Assembly: GCF_014268935.2 (NCBI RefSeq)
Contig: NZ_JABWRJ020000004.1
Span: forward strand, 682,001 to 746,000
Source: Pseudomonas peradeniyensis
GTDB taxonomy: Bacteria > Pseudomonadota > Gammaproteobacteria > Pseudomonadales > Pseudomonadaceae
Length of the DNA stretch: 64,000 nt
Direction of reading: 5' to 3'
The notes beneath the pieces were generated by a model. That model ran no database searches. It saw only the letters and a program-made list of their open reading frames with translations, and had not been told where the DNA came from. Within the stretch, counting starts at the first letter, position 1, and each line of letters opens with the position of its first letter. Shown here piece after piece: positions 17,035-25,885 of the stretch. The translations under genes were made by a program, and so were the position numbers.

Positions 17035-19653
17035 ATGTTCGACTTCAACAAATTGCTCGAAATCAATCGGCAAGCCTGCGAGGCCCTGGAGGCCCCCTTC
17101 GCCAGCGGGCCCGCCGTCCATTGCACGCGCACCTTCACTATCCTGCCCCTGCGCTATGCGGCCGTTGGCGGCACTACCGGCCAACGCCTGCGCTTGCCCA
17201 CCCTGCCCGAACACCTGCGCCATCCCTACAGTGTTGCCACGCTCCAGCATGCCGACTATGCCATTCGGCCACTGCGCCAAGGCTTCCTGTACGTCATGGA
17301 GAAACGCAAGCGCAGCGGGCAGCACAGCCTGCACCCGCCCTATCGCATTGCGGCGAACGGTTCATTGTCGCTGGTTACCCCCGGGCAGTCCGAGCCGGAC
17401 GCCACAGACGCCCACACCCTGCGCGACATGATTCGCAACACGGCCTTGGCGTTCAACGTCCATGACCTCGAAGACCTGGCTGAGCTGCGCCTGTTCTACA
17501 GCCCCGACCCGTTGACCGAAGCGGCCCAGCAGCAACTGCTGCGTCGACGCGACAGGCTGCCACCCGTGGATGTCGCCGCCTTCACCGGCCTTGGCTGCCC
17601 GACGCCCAGGCCTTATGTGCTGCGCCATGACCAGCTGGACCTGGTCGCCGATTTCGCTGCGGAAACCGACAGCTCATTGCGCAAGCTGCTGGACAACCAG
17701 CTGTTCAGTGAAACCAGCGTCCACTCGCTAACGGCGGCCCGGTACATGCTGGGCCCGGGTGCCGACAAACCCGAGGCCCGTGGTATCGCGGTGGTGGTGG
17801 AGGATGCCATCGGCATCACTCAGCAACTCAATGCCTGGCGCAACGCGGGCATGGAGCACCTGAAGGACTGGCTGCAAGCCTCGGAGGCGGTCGCGGGAAA
17901 ACCCGGCCCCAGCAACGAGCGCAAGGTGCTGGTCGCCCAGGCCTTCACCGAACTGCATCAGCAATTCAGTGAGCGCAAGGTCGCCGCGCTGGTCGACCGT
18001 CACAAAGAGGCCATGCGCGCCCACCTCGCCGGTGCCGATCAGGGCGCCAACCCGCAGATGGCCGCCTGGTGGGCGCAGGCCAAGGAGGGCATTCTCGATA
18101 CCGCAGGCGCACTCAGGCGCCAGGACCTTGAGGCCCGGGCGAACAACGGCGAGTTCGCCCGGCAGTTCGAAACGCGCTACCTGCCACACGTCGACCTCAA
18201 GGCCATGCACGACCAGCTTGCCTGGTTCGAATCCCACGGCCTCGAGGCGCAGCGCCTGGCCGACGTGCGGGCCGACGACCATCTCGTCTGGCTGCAATCT
18301 GAGCAACTGCTCGCGGCCCTGGCCTACTACGACGAGAACGACCTGCGCAGCGGCCTGTGCTTTGCCCACCAAACCGGGCTCAGCGTGGTCGGCATGGAGG
18401 GCGTGTCGGCCGGGGCGCGGCTGCTCGCCCAGTGGTGGCATGCCGACACGCTGACGCCCGATAACCTGGCCCTGCGTTCCTTCGTCTTCAACCAGCGCGC
18501 CATTGCCGAGGTGCTGGAGCAGACACGCCAGGCGTTGCAAGCGCTGCCACCGGAATACGATCACTGGCAGCAGGTGGACACTTCACTCAAGTACGCCAAG
18601 GAACTCGCCTCGCAGTTCAGCCGGGTGGACGGCCACCTCGACCAGCTGGCCCAGCACAGCGCCCTCAACACCGCCGGCGCCTTGGCCTGGCTGGGTCAAC
18701 TGGGGCGCCAGAGCCTGCAGGCCGGCGCCCCCGGCAACATGGATCGCCTGCTGTACCGGCGCCTGGGCACTTACCTCATTGCCTCGCTGGGCGAGCAAGC
18801 CATCAACCTGCGCCTGAGTGAACACGCACTCGAGGGTGACACCCCCTCGCGAGGACGGGTGGCGGCCCCCATGGTCCGGCGCCTTGATCGCGCCTATGTG
18901 GAGACGTTGCAGGGCGCTCATGCTCATTCGTTCTATCGGCTCCGGCTGGCCAGTGGGCTGCTCCTTCTGGAGGCGGGACTGCTCCTGTTGCAGGGGCAGC
19001 GGGATGACAAGGACCGGCGCTTCTGGAGCGAGGTGGTGGCCGCAGGATTGGCCAGTGCGGCGGCGGGGTTCGAGCTACTGGCGGTGGGGACCGAACAGAC
19101 CCTGCTGGGCGTCGGGCGGAACAGCGCGATTGCGCGGGGAGCGGACATCAGCCTGGGGCGTTATCGGCTATGGGGGGCGGGATTGGCGACGGTGGGTGGC
19201 GTTGTCAGTATTGCGTGGGACGTTTCAGATGCGAGAGAAGCCGACGTTCGATCTAAATCATTGCTGGCGACGACTTATTGGCTGCGAGCTGGATCTACGA
19301 CCGCCCTACTTTTGGGGCAGGGAGGAATAGCGTTTTCACAAGCGAGTGCGTTTTTCCAATGGCTATCAATGAGTGCCAACCAAACATGGAGAAGCAGCTT
19401 ATACGCTACCCTTTCCACTCTTTCCGCACGGCTAGCCGCGAACCGAGCAGCAATGATGTTTCTGAGTCGCTTGAGCTGGATAGGCGGCGCAATTGTACTC
19501 GGCACCACTATAACCTTACTCATCATCGATGATGACGCACTGGAGAAGTGGTGCAGCAAATGTTGCTTCCGCCTTAAATCATCCAACAAAGGATACATAA
19601 AGGACACCGAAGAACTCGAAGCCTTATTCAGCGCCATGAGTGAGGTCATATAA
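17035..19653 (+). CDS. VasX-like T6SS membrane-toxin effector 2
   Basis: The 872-aa protein has a VasX-type N-terminal region (FTILPLRYAAVGG, then YAIRPLRQGFLYVMEKRKR), a long helical middle, and hydrophobic segments from about residue 640 (GLLLLEAGLLLL, VVAAGLASAAAGFELLAVG) to the C-terminus (GGAIVLGTTITLLII). It is shorter than effector 1 and only distantly similar. Residues about 446-475, containing VGMEGVSAGARLLAQWW, recur almost base for base in the scar at 20841. From roughly 19200 the sequence becomes AT-rich. GAGGA 6 bases before the ATG supports the start. Membrane-pore activity is inferred from VasX. Confidence 0.8.
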   Translation: MFDFNKLLEINRQACEALEAPFASGPAVHCTRTFTILPLRYAAVGGTTGQRLRLPTLPEHLRHPYSVATLQHADYAIRPLRQGFLYVMEKRKRSGQHSLHPPYRIAANGSLSLVTPGQSEPDATDAHTLRDMIRNTALAFNVHDLEDLAELRLFYSPDPLTEAAQQQLLRRRDRLPPVDVAAFTGLGCPTPRPYVLRHDQLDLVADFAAETDSSLRKLLDNQLFSETSVHSLTAARYMLGPGADKPEARGIAVVVEDAIGITQQLNAWRNAGMEHLKDWLQASEAVAGKPGPSNERKVLVAQAFTELHQQFSERKVAALVDRHKEAMRAHLAGADQGANPQMAAWWAQAKEGILDTAGALRRQDLEARANNGEFARQFETRYLPHVDLKAMHDQLAWFESHGLEAQRLADVRADDHLVWLQSEQLLAALAYYDENDLRSGLCFAHQTGLSVVGMEGVSAGARLLAQWWHADTLTPDNLALRSFVFNQRAIAEVLEQTRQALQALPPEYDHWQQVDTSLKYAKELASQFSRVDGHLDQLAQHSALNTAGALAWLGQLGRQSLQAGAPGNMDRLLYRRLGTYLIASLGEQAINLRLSEHALEGDTPSRGRVAAPMVRRLDRAYVETLQGAHAHSFYRLRLASGLLLLEAGLLLLQGQRDDKDRRFWSEVVAAGLASAAAGFELLAVGTEQTLLGVGRNSAIARGADISLGRYRLWGAGLATVGGVVSIAWDVSDAREADVRSKSLLATTYWLRAGSTTALLLGQGGIAFSQASAFFQWLSMSANQTWRSSLYATLSTLSARLAANRAAMMFLSRLSWIGGAIVLGTTITLLIIDDDALEKWCSKCCFRLKSSNKGYIKDTEELEALFSAMSEVI

Positions 19654-20840
19654 TGTATTTTGTTGAATGGCTTGCATGGCTGGCCGCCATTGACCCCAAA
19701 GAAAAACGCGAAGCCTTTAAAAAGCAGAACAGAACAATTAAGAACAGAGGGGTGTACGAAAGCGAAGACGAAGAATACGTTGCAGCCGCAAAAAAATCAG
19801 TATGCAAAACCCCAAAAAGCCGTGGCCCAGTCTACGTGTACAACGAGCATGTGCTCGAAATGCGCTGCGGCATGTGGGAGGACAAGCGCGGGCTGATCAG
19901 TATATTATCTCTCACCATAATAATGCTGATAATCAGCGGACTAGAAATTGCTTCCCACTCGATAATGATATTGATCGATCTTGCTTCTAATTATCAGGGA
20001 GAGCCGTATGGTGAGAGGCTATATCTAGCAGTTTTCTTTCTCAGCACAACCCTCTGCATCTTGTGGTTTTACCTGAAATATGTTTTCCGTTTCACACGCT
20101 TTGAAATGTTCACGTCACGCCACTTGTTGATACGCTTCAACCGCACCACCCAACAAGTCTACCTCCACCGCCCGCCATACTGCGGAGGGATCGTCACGCT
20201 CCCGTGGAACGGCGTATCGTCCAGCGGCTCTGATAAAAAGTATGCTCCGCCAGGTGGCATGGGCATGCCGCTGGAACTCACATGGTCGCCCGTTTTCACT
20301 GGCACACTGCGTCCTGAACTGATCTGGGTAGGCAAATCCGCGAACAATTTCGCGGAGCTTCAAGCCGAATGGGAGTTTATCCGTCGTTTCATGGATGAAG
20401 GCCCAGAGGGACTACCGCCCCCCCACATCACCTCGCATTTCCCCTGGCCCTGGCAAGCCTTCACGCCTCAGTTCGAAGGTCTGACGCACTACTTCCGCAG
20501 TTCCCCACGCGTCCTGAAATGCGGCCTGCTCTTGCTGTCTCCTGCCTTCCTGATCATCGGAACAGGCCACTGGGTGAGTCTCCTGCTGTGCTGGAAACCT
20601 CGCTGGCCCAAGATCATCCGTGAAGCCGGCCTGCCGGGAAAACCCGTCCCGGCACTAACCACAGTTGACGATTACCCACCCCATATCCAGGAGAGGCTAC
20701 GGGAAAACGCCTACCTCTGGGCCATACGTCCAGGCAAACGCCCGGAGAGAAAACCCCGCGTCTCTAAACGTCGACCCAAGAGCCAACCCAATATCGAGAA
20801 GGATGCGCCCCATGAGGTCGACAGTATCGATCAGCCGTAA
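19653..20840 (+). CDS. DUF6708-like membrane protein, candidate immunity for effector 2
   Basis: The 395-aa protein has hydrophobic segments near residues 85-112, 125-147 and 287-310 and a central LLIRFNRTTQQVYLHR that matches the RFNRxRQKVY signature of the DUF6708 proteins at 15644 and 21033. It is about 130 residues longer than those two, with extra N- and C-terminal basic regions (ending in a Lys/Arg/Pro-rich tail). TAATG overlap with the effector stop implies coupled translation, as expected of a toxin-immunity pair. The region is AT-rich and codon use differs from the tss genes. The immunity role is inferred. Confidence 0.68.
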   Translation: MYFVEWLAWLAAIDPKEKREAFKKQNRTIKNRGVYESEDEEYVAAAKKSVCKTPKSRGPVYVYNEHVLEMRCGMWEDKRGLISILSLTIIMLIISGLEIASHSIMILIDLASNYQGEPYGERLYLAVFFLSTTLCILWFYLKYVFRFTRFEMFTSRHLLIRFNRTTQQVYLHRPPYCGGIVTLPWNGVSSSGSDKKYAPPGGMGMPLELTWSPVFTGTLRPELIWVGKSANNFAELQAEWEFIRRFMDEGPEGLPPPHITSHFPWPWQAFTPQFEGLTHYFRSSPRVLKCGLLLLSPAFLIIGTGHWVSLLLCWKPRWPKIIREAGLPGKPVPALTTVDDYPPHIQERLRENAYLWAIRPGKRPERKPRVSKRRPKSQPNIEKDAPHEVDSIDQP

Positions 20841-21036
20841 AGCCGGGTTGTTGGTCGGTATGGAGGGCGTGTCCTCCCGGGCGCGGCTGCTCGCCCAGTG
20901 GTGGCGTCCGCCGGCACTCACCCCAGGCCTTGGTAAGCACAGCATCATGGCCGCAACGTTAAACGTCACTTACTGGCCAGACCGAAACTCCCCTGAGGCC
21001 TATGCACACTTAGAAATTCAGGCGATCAACGAATGA
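20841..21036 (+). pseudogene. Chimeric scar of a third effector gene
   Basis: Immediately after the stop of the 19653 gene, bases 20841-20930 repeat bases 18371-18460 of effector 2 with few differences (the block reading VGMEGVSS-RARLLAQWW). The following 35 codons encode ATLNVTYWPDRNSPEAYAHL, which resembles the extreme C-terminus of effector 1 (FELTVSYWPDKDDTTNLARL). There is no start codon with a ribosome-binding site. The frame ends in TGA overlapping the next DUF6708 gene. This looks like a recombination remnant: an internal effector fragment joined to the last residues of another toxin tip, left in front of its partner gene. Confidence 0.7.
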
Positions 21037-21851
21037 CTAAAATCAATGAATATCTACCTCGTCACCCCATTGGCTGGAAATATGACCTACCTCTTCCCAC
21101 CGAAGAACCACCCGTATCATTCAACCCGGCTCTGCTACCGCCCACGCCAAACCAAATAAATAACACTTACATGGAAGTATCCAGAGCAACTTTGAGCACC
21201 AGAGGCCTTGGCAGCATCGGCGGAATCATAACATTACTACTCAGCCTTCTAGTAAACTTACCATTTATCTATGACTCAATCACAAATAGCAGCGATATGA
21301 ATATAGGCTTCATTCTCCTAGGATACCTATTTATAATTATTTCATGCTGGGCGATAATACCTTACATCCGTATAGACCTAGAACTACCGCGCGACGAGCC
21401 AATACGCTTCAACCGTTCACGCCAGAAAGTCTACTTCTATCAATATAGATTTGATCGCATCAGCGTGTTCAGCCGAAAAAAATGGGGGATCCACCCTGTG
21501 GCCTACGACTGGAAAGATCTTACCGCCGAAGTCTGTAGTGTCTACGCCCCCATGGGTAATGGTGGAGTCGTCGAAAAAGTTCTTTTCGCAGTCCGCAAAC
21601 CAGGTACCGACGAAATTATCGACCGTCTCTTCCTCACCCATAATATCGAGGTTGGAACGCGATACTGGGAGATCATCAGACTGTTCATGCAACAGGGCCC
21701 AGACGCCCTTCCCACCTTTGTTCGCCCGCCCCGCGATTGGGACAATGACTTCGAACTCACCCCCATTCGCCGATTGGCCCCCAGGGTGCAATGGCCGGAA
21801 GCGATAGACCGTGAGTCCCGTACTGGCCCTGCCGCAGGAGAACCCACATGA
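21033..21851 (+). CDS. DUF6708-family membrane protein, probable orphan immunity
   Basis: The 272-aa protein is a paralogue of the 15644 product: two hydrophobic segments (about residues 58-82 and 91-113), the signature RDEPIRFNRSRQKVYFY, and the C-terminal RLAPRVQWPEAIDRESRTG. Its ATG overlaps the stop of the effector scar (ATGA) and it overlaps the next PAAR gene by four bases, so it keeps the toxin-immunity-PAAR layout although its toxin is reduced to a remnant. Orphan immunity genes are commonly kept in such arrays to protect against former or sibling toxins; that reading is inferred. Confidence 0.75.
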   Translation: MTKINEYLPRHPIGWKYDLPLPTEEPPVSFNPALLPPTPNQINNTYMEVSRATLSTRGLGSIGGIITLLLSLLVNLPFIYDSITNSSDMNIGFILLGYLFIIISCWAIIPYIRIDLELPRDEPIRFNRSRQKVYFYQYRFDRISVFSRKKWGIHPVAYDWKDLTAEVCSVYAPMGNGGVVEKVLFAVRKPGTDEIIDRLFLTHNIEVGTRYWEIIRLFMQQGPDALPTFVRPPRDWDNDFELTPIRRLAPRVQWPEAIDRESRTGPAAGEPT

Positions 21852-22105
21852 AACCGGTCGTCCTTGTAGGCCACCTGCACGAGTGCCCGCTGCATGGCGC
21901 GGGTGTGGTGGAAACCGGCTGTGAAACCTATCAGTTCAATGGCAAACCCGTTGCCCGCGTCGGGGACCGTATCAGCTGTGGGGCGCTAATCGAAACGGGG
22001 GCCACGCACTTTCTCATCGATGGCAAGTGCGTTGCACGCCAGGGCGATCGCACCAGTCATGGTGGCACGCTTGTCGAGGGGGACTCGGGGTGGCTTCTCG
22101 ACTGA
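21848..22105 (+). CDS. PAAR-domain spike-tip protein 2
   Basis: The 85-aa protein is a single PAAR domain with repeats NGKPVARVGDRISCGALIE and KCVARQGDRTSHGG. It starts with the same MKPVVLVGH as the PAAR protein at 16444 and has the same length, so the two are recent paralogues or parallel imports. It is the last T6SS gene and is followed by a terminator. Confidence 0.92.
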   Translation: MKPVVLVGHLHECPLHGAGVVETGCETYQFNGKPVARVGDRISCGALIETGATHFLIDGKCVARQGDRTSHGGTLVEGDSGWLLD

Positions 22106-22171
22106 CAGGTGCTTGTGCCTTGGGGCAAGAGACGCCATGCGCCTGCAACCACCAAATCCCAGGCACAAAAA

Positions 22172-22191
22172 AAGAGGCCTTTCGGCCTCTT
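22172..22191. terminator. Bidirectional intrinsic terminator
   Basis: Stem AAGAGGCC-tttc-GGCCTCTT flanked by A-rich sequence upstream and T-rich sequence downstream. It lies between the convergent T6SS array (+) and the tRNA-Gly/pgsA unit (-), so it can serve both. Confidence 0.88.
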
Positions 22192-22226
22192 CTTTGTGAT
22201 CCCAGCGACGCACTGCGGATCTAATT

Positions 22227-22302
<76 letters not shown>

Positions 22303-22366
22303 GTCGTGATGGGTGCCATTCTAGCGATTTCCAGAACGGCGTCAACCCCTTGATTCAAAAAAACTT

Positions 22367-22927
22367 TTACTTCTGCTCCGAACCTTCGCGCAGGTGCGGC
22401 CAGGCGGCCAGCAGGTAGTGCACCATCGAGATCAGGGTCAGGCCCGCCGCCACCAGCAGCAGCCCATAGCCCAGCACCACCCAAAAGGTCAGCAGCGGCG
22501 GGTTGGCCAGCAGGATCACCAGCGCCAGCATCTGCGCGGCGGTCTTCCACTTGCCCAGGTTCGACACCGCCACATGAGCGCGGGCGCCGAGCTCGGCCAT
22601 CCACTCGCGCAGCGCCGAGACGACGATCTCGCGGCCGATGATCACCGCCGCCGGCAGCGTCAGCCAGAAGTTGGCGTGCACCTGCACCAGCAGGACCAGG
22701 GCCACGGCGACCATCAGCTTGTCGGCCACCGGGTCGAGGAAGGCGCCGAACGGGGTGCTCTGCTGCAACCGACGCGCCAGGTAGCCGTCGAGCCAGTCGG
22801 TGGCGGCGGCGATGGCGAACACCGTGCTGGCGGCCATGTAGCTCCAGTGATAGGGCACATAGAACAGCAGGATGAAGATCGGGATGAGCAGGACGCGTAG
22901 AACGGTGAGCAGGTTTGGAATATTCAT
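22367..22927 (-). CDS. pgsA: CDP-diacylglycerol-glycerol-3-phosphate 3-phosphatidyltransferase
   Basis: PgsA catalyses the committed step to phosphatidylglycerol: CDP-diacylglycerol plus glycerol-3-phosphate gives phosphatidylglycerophosphate and CMP, at the inner membrane. The 186-aa multi-spanning protein carries the complete CDP-alcohol phosphotransferase motif: D44, D47-G48, A51-R52, G61, D65, D69 (within TDWLDGYLARRLQQSTPFGA and the following FLDPVADK). It lies 33 bases downstream of uvrC in the same orientation. Confidence 0.98.
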   Translation of the reverse strand: MNIPNLLTVLRVLLIPIFILLFYVPYHWSYMAASTVFAIAAATDWLDGYLARRLQQSTPFGAFLDPVADKLMVAVALVLLVQVHANFWLTLPAAVIIGREIVVSALREWMAELGARAHVAVSNLGKWKTAAQMLALVILLANPPLLTFWVVLGYGLLLVAAGLTLISMVHYLLAAWPHLREGSEQK

Positions 22928-22960
22928 CGGTACGACTGGCTGCGAGTTGAACCCGGCATT

Positions 22961-24784
22961 CTACTCGCTATGCAGGCTGGCATAAATCGACTCGGCAAGC
23001 TTTTTACTGATGCCGGGGGCTTTGGCGATCTCATCGATACTGGCGCGGTTGAGCTCCTGCAGGCCGCCGAAATGTTTCAGCAGGTCGCGACGGCGCTTGG
23101 GGCCGACCCCGGCGACGTCCTCCAGGCTCGAGGTGCGCCGGGCCTTGCCGCGCCGAGCACGGTGGCCGGTGATGGCGAAGCGGTGGGCTTCGTCGCGGAT
23201 CTGCTGGATCAGGTGCAGGGCCGGCGAGTCGCCCTTGAGGGTGAACTCGTGGGCCACGTCGTTCAGGTACAGGGTCTCGAAACCGGCCTTGCGGGTCACG
23301 CCCTTGGCCACGCCCAGCAGCGTCAGGTCAGTAAAGCCCAGTTCCTGCATCACGTCGCGGGCCATGTTCAGCTGGCCCTTGCCGCCGTCCACCAGCAGCA
23401 CGTCAGGCAGCTTGCCCTCGCCGTCCTTGATCCGCCCATAGCGGCGCTGCAAGGCCTGGTGCATGGCCGCGTAGTCGTCGCCAGCGGTGACGCCCTCGAT
23501 ATTGAAGCGGCGGTAGTCGGACTTGAGCGGGCCTTCGGGGCCGAACACCACGCAGCTGGCCACGGTGGCTTCGCCGCTGGAGTGGCTGATGTCGTAGCAC
23601 TCCAGGCGCTGCGGCACCTCGTCCAGGTCGAGCACCTGGGCCAGCGCCTCGAAGCGCGCGGCCATGTGCTGGCGGTTGGCCAGGCGGGCGTTGAGGGCCT
23701 GCTCGGCGTTGGTCACCGCCAACTGCTGCCAGCGCGCGCGGGTGCCGCGCACCCGGTGGCTGATGCTGATCTCGCGTCCGCGCAGGGTCTGCAGCGCCTC
23801 GCTGATGGCGGCGAAGTCGTCGTGCACCACGTTGACGATCAGCTCGCCCGGCAGCTCGCGCTCGGCGTTGCCCAGGTAGTACTGGGACAGGAACGCGGCC
23901 ATGACCTCGGCCACCTCCTCCTCGATGCCCACCTGGGGGAAGAAGTTCTTGCTGCCCAGCACCCGGCCGCCACGCACGCTGATCAGGTGCACGCAGGCAC
24001 CGCCCGGGTTGACGAAGGCCGCCACCACGTCGACGTCGCCGGAGCCGCCCTCCATGTACTGCTGGTCCTGGACCCGGCGCAGCAGGGCGATCTGGTCGCG
24101 CAACTCGGCGGCCTTCTCGAAGTTCAGGGCCATGGCGGCCTTTTCCATCTCGGCGCTGAGCTCGTTGCCCAGCTGCTGGCTGCGGCCTTCGAGGAACATC
24201 ACCGAGTGGCGCACGTCCTCGGCGTACTCCTCGGCGGCGACCAGCCCCACGCACGGCCCCTTGCAGCGCTTGATCTGGTACTGCAGGCACGGGCGGGTGC
24301 GGTTGGCGTAGTAGCTGTCCTCGCACTGGCGCACCGAGAACGCCTTCTGCAACAGGCTCAGGCTCTCGCGGATGGCACCGGCGCTGGGGTACGGGCCGAA
24401 ATAGCGGCCCTTGGCCTTCTTCGCGCCGCGGTGGATGCCCAGGCGCGGGAACTCACCGTCGGACAGGAACACGTACGGGTAGGACTTATCGTCGCGCAGC
24501 AGGATGTTGTAGGGCGGCCGCCATTCCTTGATCAGCGTCTGCTCGAGCAGCAGCGCCTCGGTCTCGTTGGCGGTGATGGTGGTTTCGACCTGAGCGATGC
24601 GCCCCACCAGGGCAGCCGTCTTCGGCGCCAGCCCGGTCTTGCGGAAATAGCTGGCCAGGCGCTTCTTGAGGTTCTTGGCCTTGCCCACGTACAGCAGCCG
24701 GGCCTCGGCGTCGAACATCCGGTACACGCCCGGGCGACCGCTGCAGGTCGCCAGGAACGCGCTTGCATCAAAAGGTTGTGACAT
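22961..24784 (-). CDS. uvrC: Excinuclease ABC subunit C
   Basis: UvrC makes the dual incisions of nucleotide excision repair. The 607-aa protein has the N-terminal GIY-YIG nuclease (GVYRMFDAEARLLYVGKAKN), a UVR motif region (NFEKAAELRDQIALLRRVQD), a central RNase-H-like endonuclease domain with LLVDGGKGQLNMA, and C-terminal helix-hairpin-helix repeats (LEDVAGVGPKRRRDLLKHFG). Nine bases separate it from gacA, the usual Pseudomonas operon. Confidence 0.98.
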   Translation of the reverse strand: MSQPFDASAFLATCSGRPGVYRMFDAEARLLYVGKAKNLKKRLASYFRKTGLAPKTAALVGRIAQVETTITANETEALLLEQTLIKEWRPPYNILLRDDKSYPYVFLSDGEFPRLGIHRGAKKAKGRYFGPYPSAGAIRESLSLLQKAFSVRQCEDSYYANRTRPCLQYQIKRCKGPCVGLVAAEEYAEDVRHSVMFLEGRSQQLGNELSAEMEKAAMALNFEKAAELRDQIALLRRVQDQQYMEGGSGDVDVVAAFVNPGGACVHLISVRGGRVLGSKNFFPQVGIEEEVAEVMAAFLSQYYLGNAERELPGELIVNVVHDDFAAISEALQTLRGREISISHRVRGTRARWQQLAVTNAEQALNARLANRQHMAARFEALAQVLDLDEVPQRLECYDISHSSGEATVASCVVFGPEGPLKSDYRRFNIEGVTAGDDYAAMHQALQRRYGRIKDGEGKLPDVLLVDGGKGQLNMARDVMQELGFTDLTLLGVAKGVTRKAGFETLYLNDVAHEFTLKGDSPALHLIQQIRDEAHRFAITGHRARRGKARRTSSLEDVAGVGPKRRRDLLKHFGGLQELNRASIDEIAKAPGISKKLAESIYASLHSE

Positions 24785-24793
24785 GAGGTGTGC

Positions 24794-25432
24794 TTACAGA
24801 CTTGCGTCGACCATACCGTGGCGGACGGCCAGCAAGGTCAGTTCGACGTCGCTGGTGACCGAGAGTTTTTCGAAGATTCGATAACGGTAAGTATTGACGG
24901 TCTTGGGGGACAGACACAACTTGTCAGAGATGATCTGCACCTTCTGGCAGCCTACGATCATCAGCGCAATCTGGATTTCCCGCTCGGACAGCGCGTCGAA
25001 CGGCGAGCCCTGGGGCTGGAACGACTTGAGCGCCAGCTGCTGGGCGATCTGCGGGCTGATGTAGCGCTGGCCGGCGAAGGCCAGGCGGATCGCCTGGACC
25101 ATTTCGTCGAGCCCGGCGCCCTTGGTGAGGTAGCCCGCGGCACCCGCCTGCAACAGGCGGGTGGGGAACGGGTCTTCCTCGCACACGGTCACCGCGACCA
25201 CCTTGATGTCCGGATGGCTGCGCAACAGCTTGCGCGTGGCTTCCAGACCACCGATCCCTGGCATCTTCACGTCCATCAGGACCACGTCCGGCTTGAGCTC
25301 GCGGGCCAGCTTGAGGGCGGACTCGCCAGAGTCCGCCTCCCCCACCACCTGCAGCCCGTCGATGTCGGCCAGCATGCGTGTGATGCCGGTACGCACCAGA
25401 TCGTGATCGTCGACCACCAGGACCCTAATCAA
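24794..25432 (-). CDS. gacA: Response regulator GacA (UvrY)
   Basis: GacA is the response regulator of the GacS/GacA system that drives rsm small-RNA transcription and so derepresses secondary metabolism, biofilm and often T6SS genes. The 212-aa protein has a receiver domain with the acidic pair D8-D9, phosphoacceptor D54 (VVLMDVKMPG) and K-containing YLTKGAG, then a LuxR-type HTH (LSEREIQIALMIV, SPKTVNTYRYRIFEKL). It is transcribed with uvrC. The neighbouring T6SS and exopolysaccharide loci are both of types often under Gac/Rsm control, though no direct evidence for that is seen here. Confidence 0.97.
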   Translation of the reverse strand: MIRVLVVDDHDLVRTGITRMLADIDGLQVVGEADSGESALKLARELKPDVVLMDVKMPGIGGLEATRKLLRSHPDIKVVAVTVCEEDPFPTRLLQAGAAGYLTKGAGLDEMVQAIRLAFAGQRYISPQIAQQLALKSFQPQGSPFDALSEREIQIALMIVGCQKVQIISDKLCLSPKTVNTYRYRIFEKLSVTSDVELTLLAVRHGMVDASL

Positions 25433-25495
25433 GCAGACACCTCGTCAGTGGGGCGATTGGATCCCGCCACCTTAACAAAATTTTTCACAACGAAC

Positions 25496-25885
25496 CTAGC
25501 GCAAAGCGTCATGGAAATATGCCTGCCGGTCAGGCCGCCGAATACGCAGCACTTGCGCCCCGCCCTCCTCGCCTGCCAGGCGGTTGAGCAAGTGCCAGAC
25601 CGCAGCCTGGTCGGCCGAGGGCAGGCGGCGGAACGCGTCGAGCAGACGGTTTTCGTCAGACGTGAGGCTGTCCAGCGGCGCTGGGGTGTGCACGCCGCTC
25701 AGCACATAGAGCGCATCGACGCCCTTGCTGGCGACGGCCGCGAGGTAATCCATGCGCGGCGTGCGTTCGCCGCTCTCGTACTTGCCCTGGGCGTTGGGCT
25801 CGACACCGCCAATGTCGCCAAAGATACGCTGGGTCAACCCCAGGCGTTCGCGCTCTTCTCTGAGTCGCGGACCGAATCCGTTCAT
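25496..25885 (-). CDS. Cro/CI-family helix-turn-helix regulator
   Basis: The 129-aa protein has an N-terminal HTH of the XRE/Cro-CI type (LREERERLGLTQRIFGDIGG, then KYESGERTPRMDYLAAVASK) and a C-terminal helical region. The ATG at 25885 is chosen because AAAGGAGG lies just upstream; a 15-residue N-terminal extension is possible but unsupported. An equivalent gene follows gacA in P. putida (from memory). It sits back-to-back with the exopolysaccharide operon across a 568-bp gap carrying inverted repeats, so autoregulation is possible. Confidence 0.88.
   Translation of the reverse strand: MNGFGPRLREERERLGLTQRIFGDIGGVEPNAQGKYESGERTPRMDYLAAVASKGVDALYVLSGVHTPAPLDSLTSDENRLLDAFRRLPSADQAAVWHLLNRLAGEEGGAQVLRIRRPDRQAYFHDALR

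Noticed and set aside
1..22105. Degenerate T6SS because tssA, tssH (clpV) and tssM are missing
   Set aside because: The operon enters the window in the middle of tssB, so these genes are most likely just upstream.
22970..24781. Plus-strand open frame antisense to uvrC
   Set aside because: The minus strand encodes a complete UvrC with all domains; the plus-strand product matches nothing.
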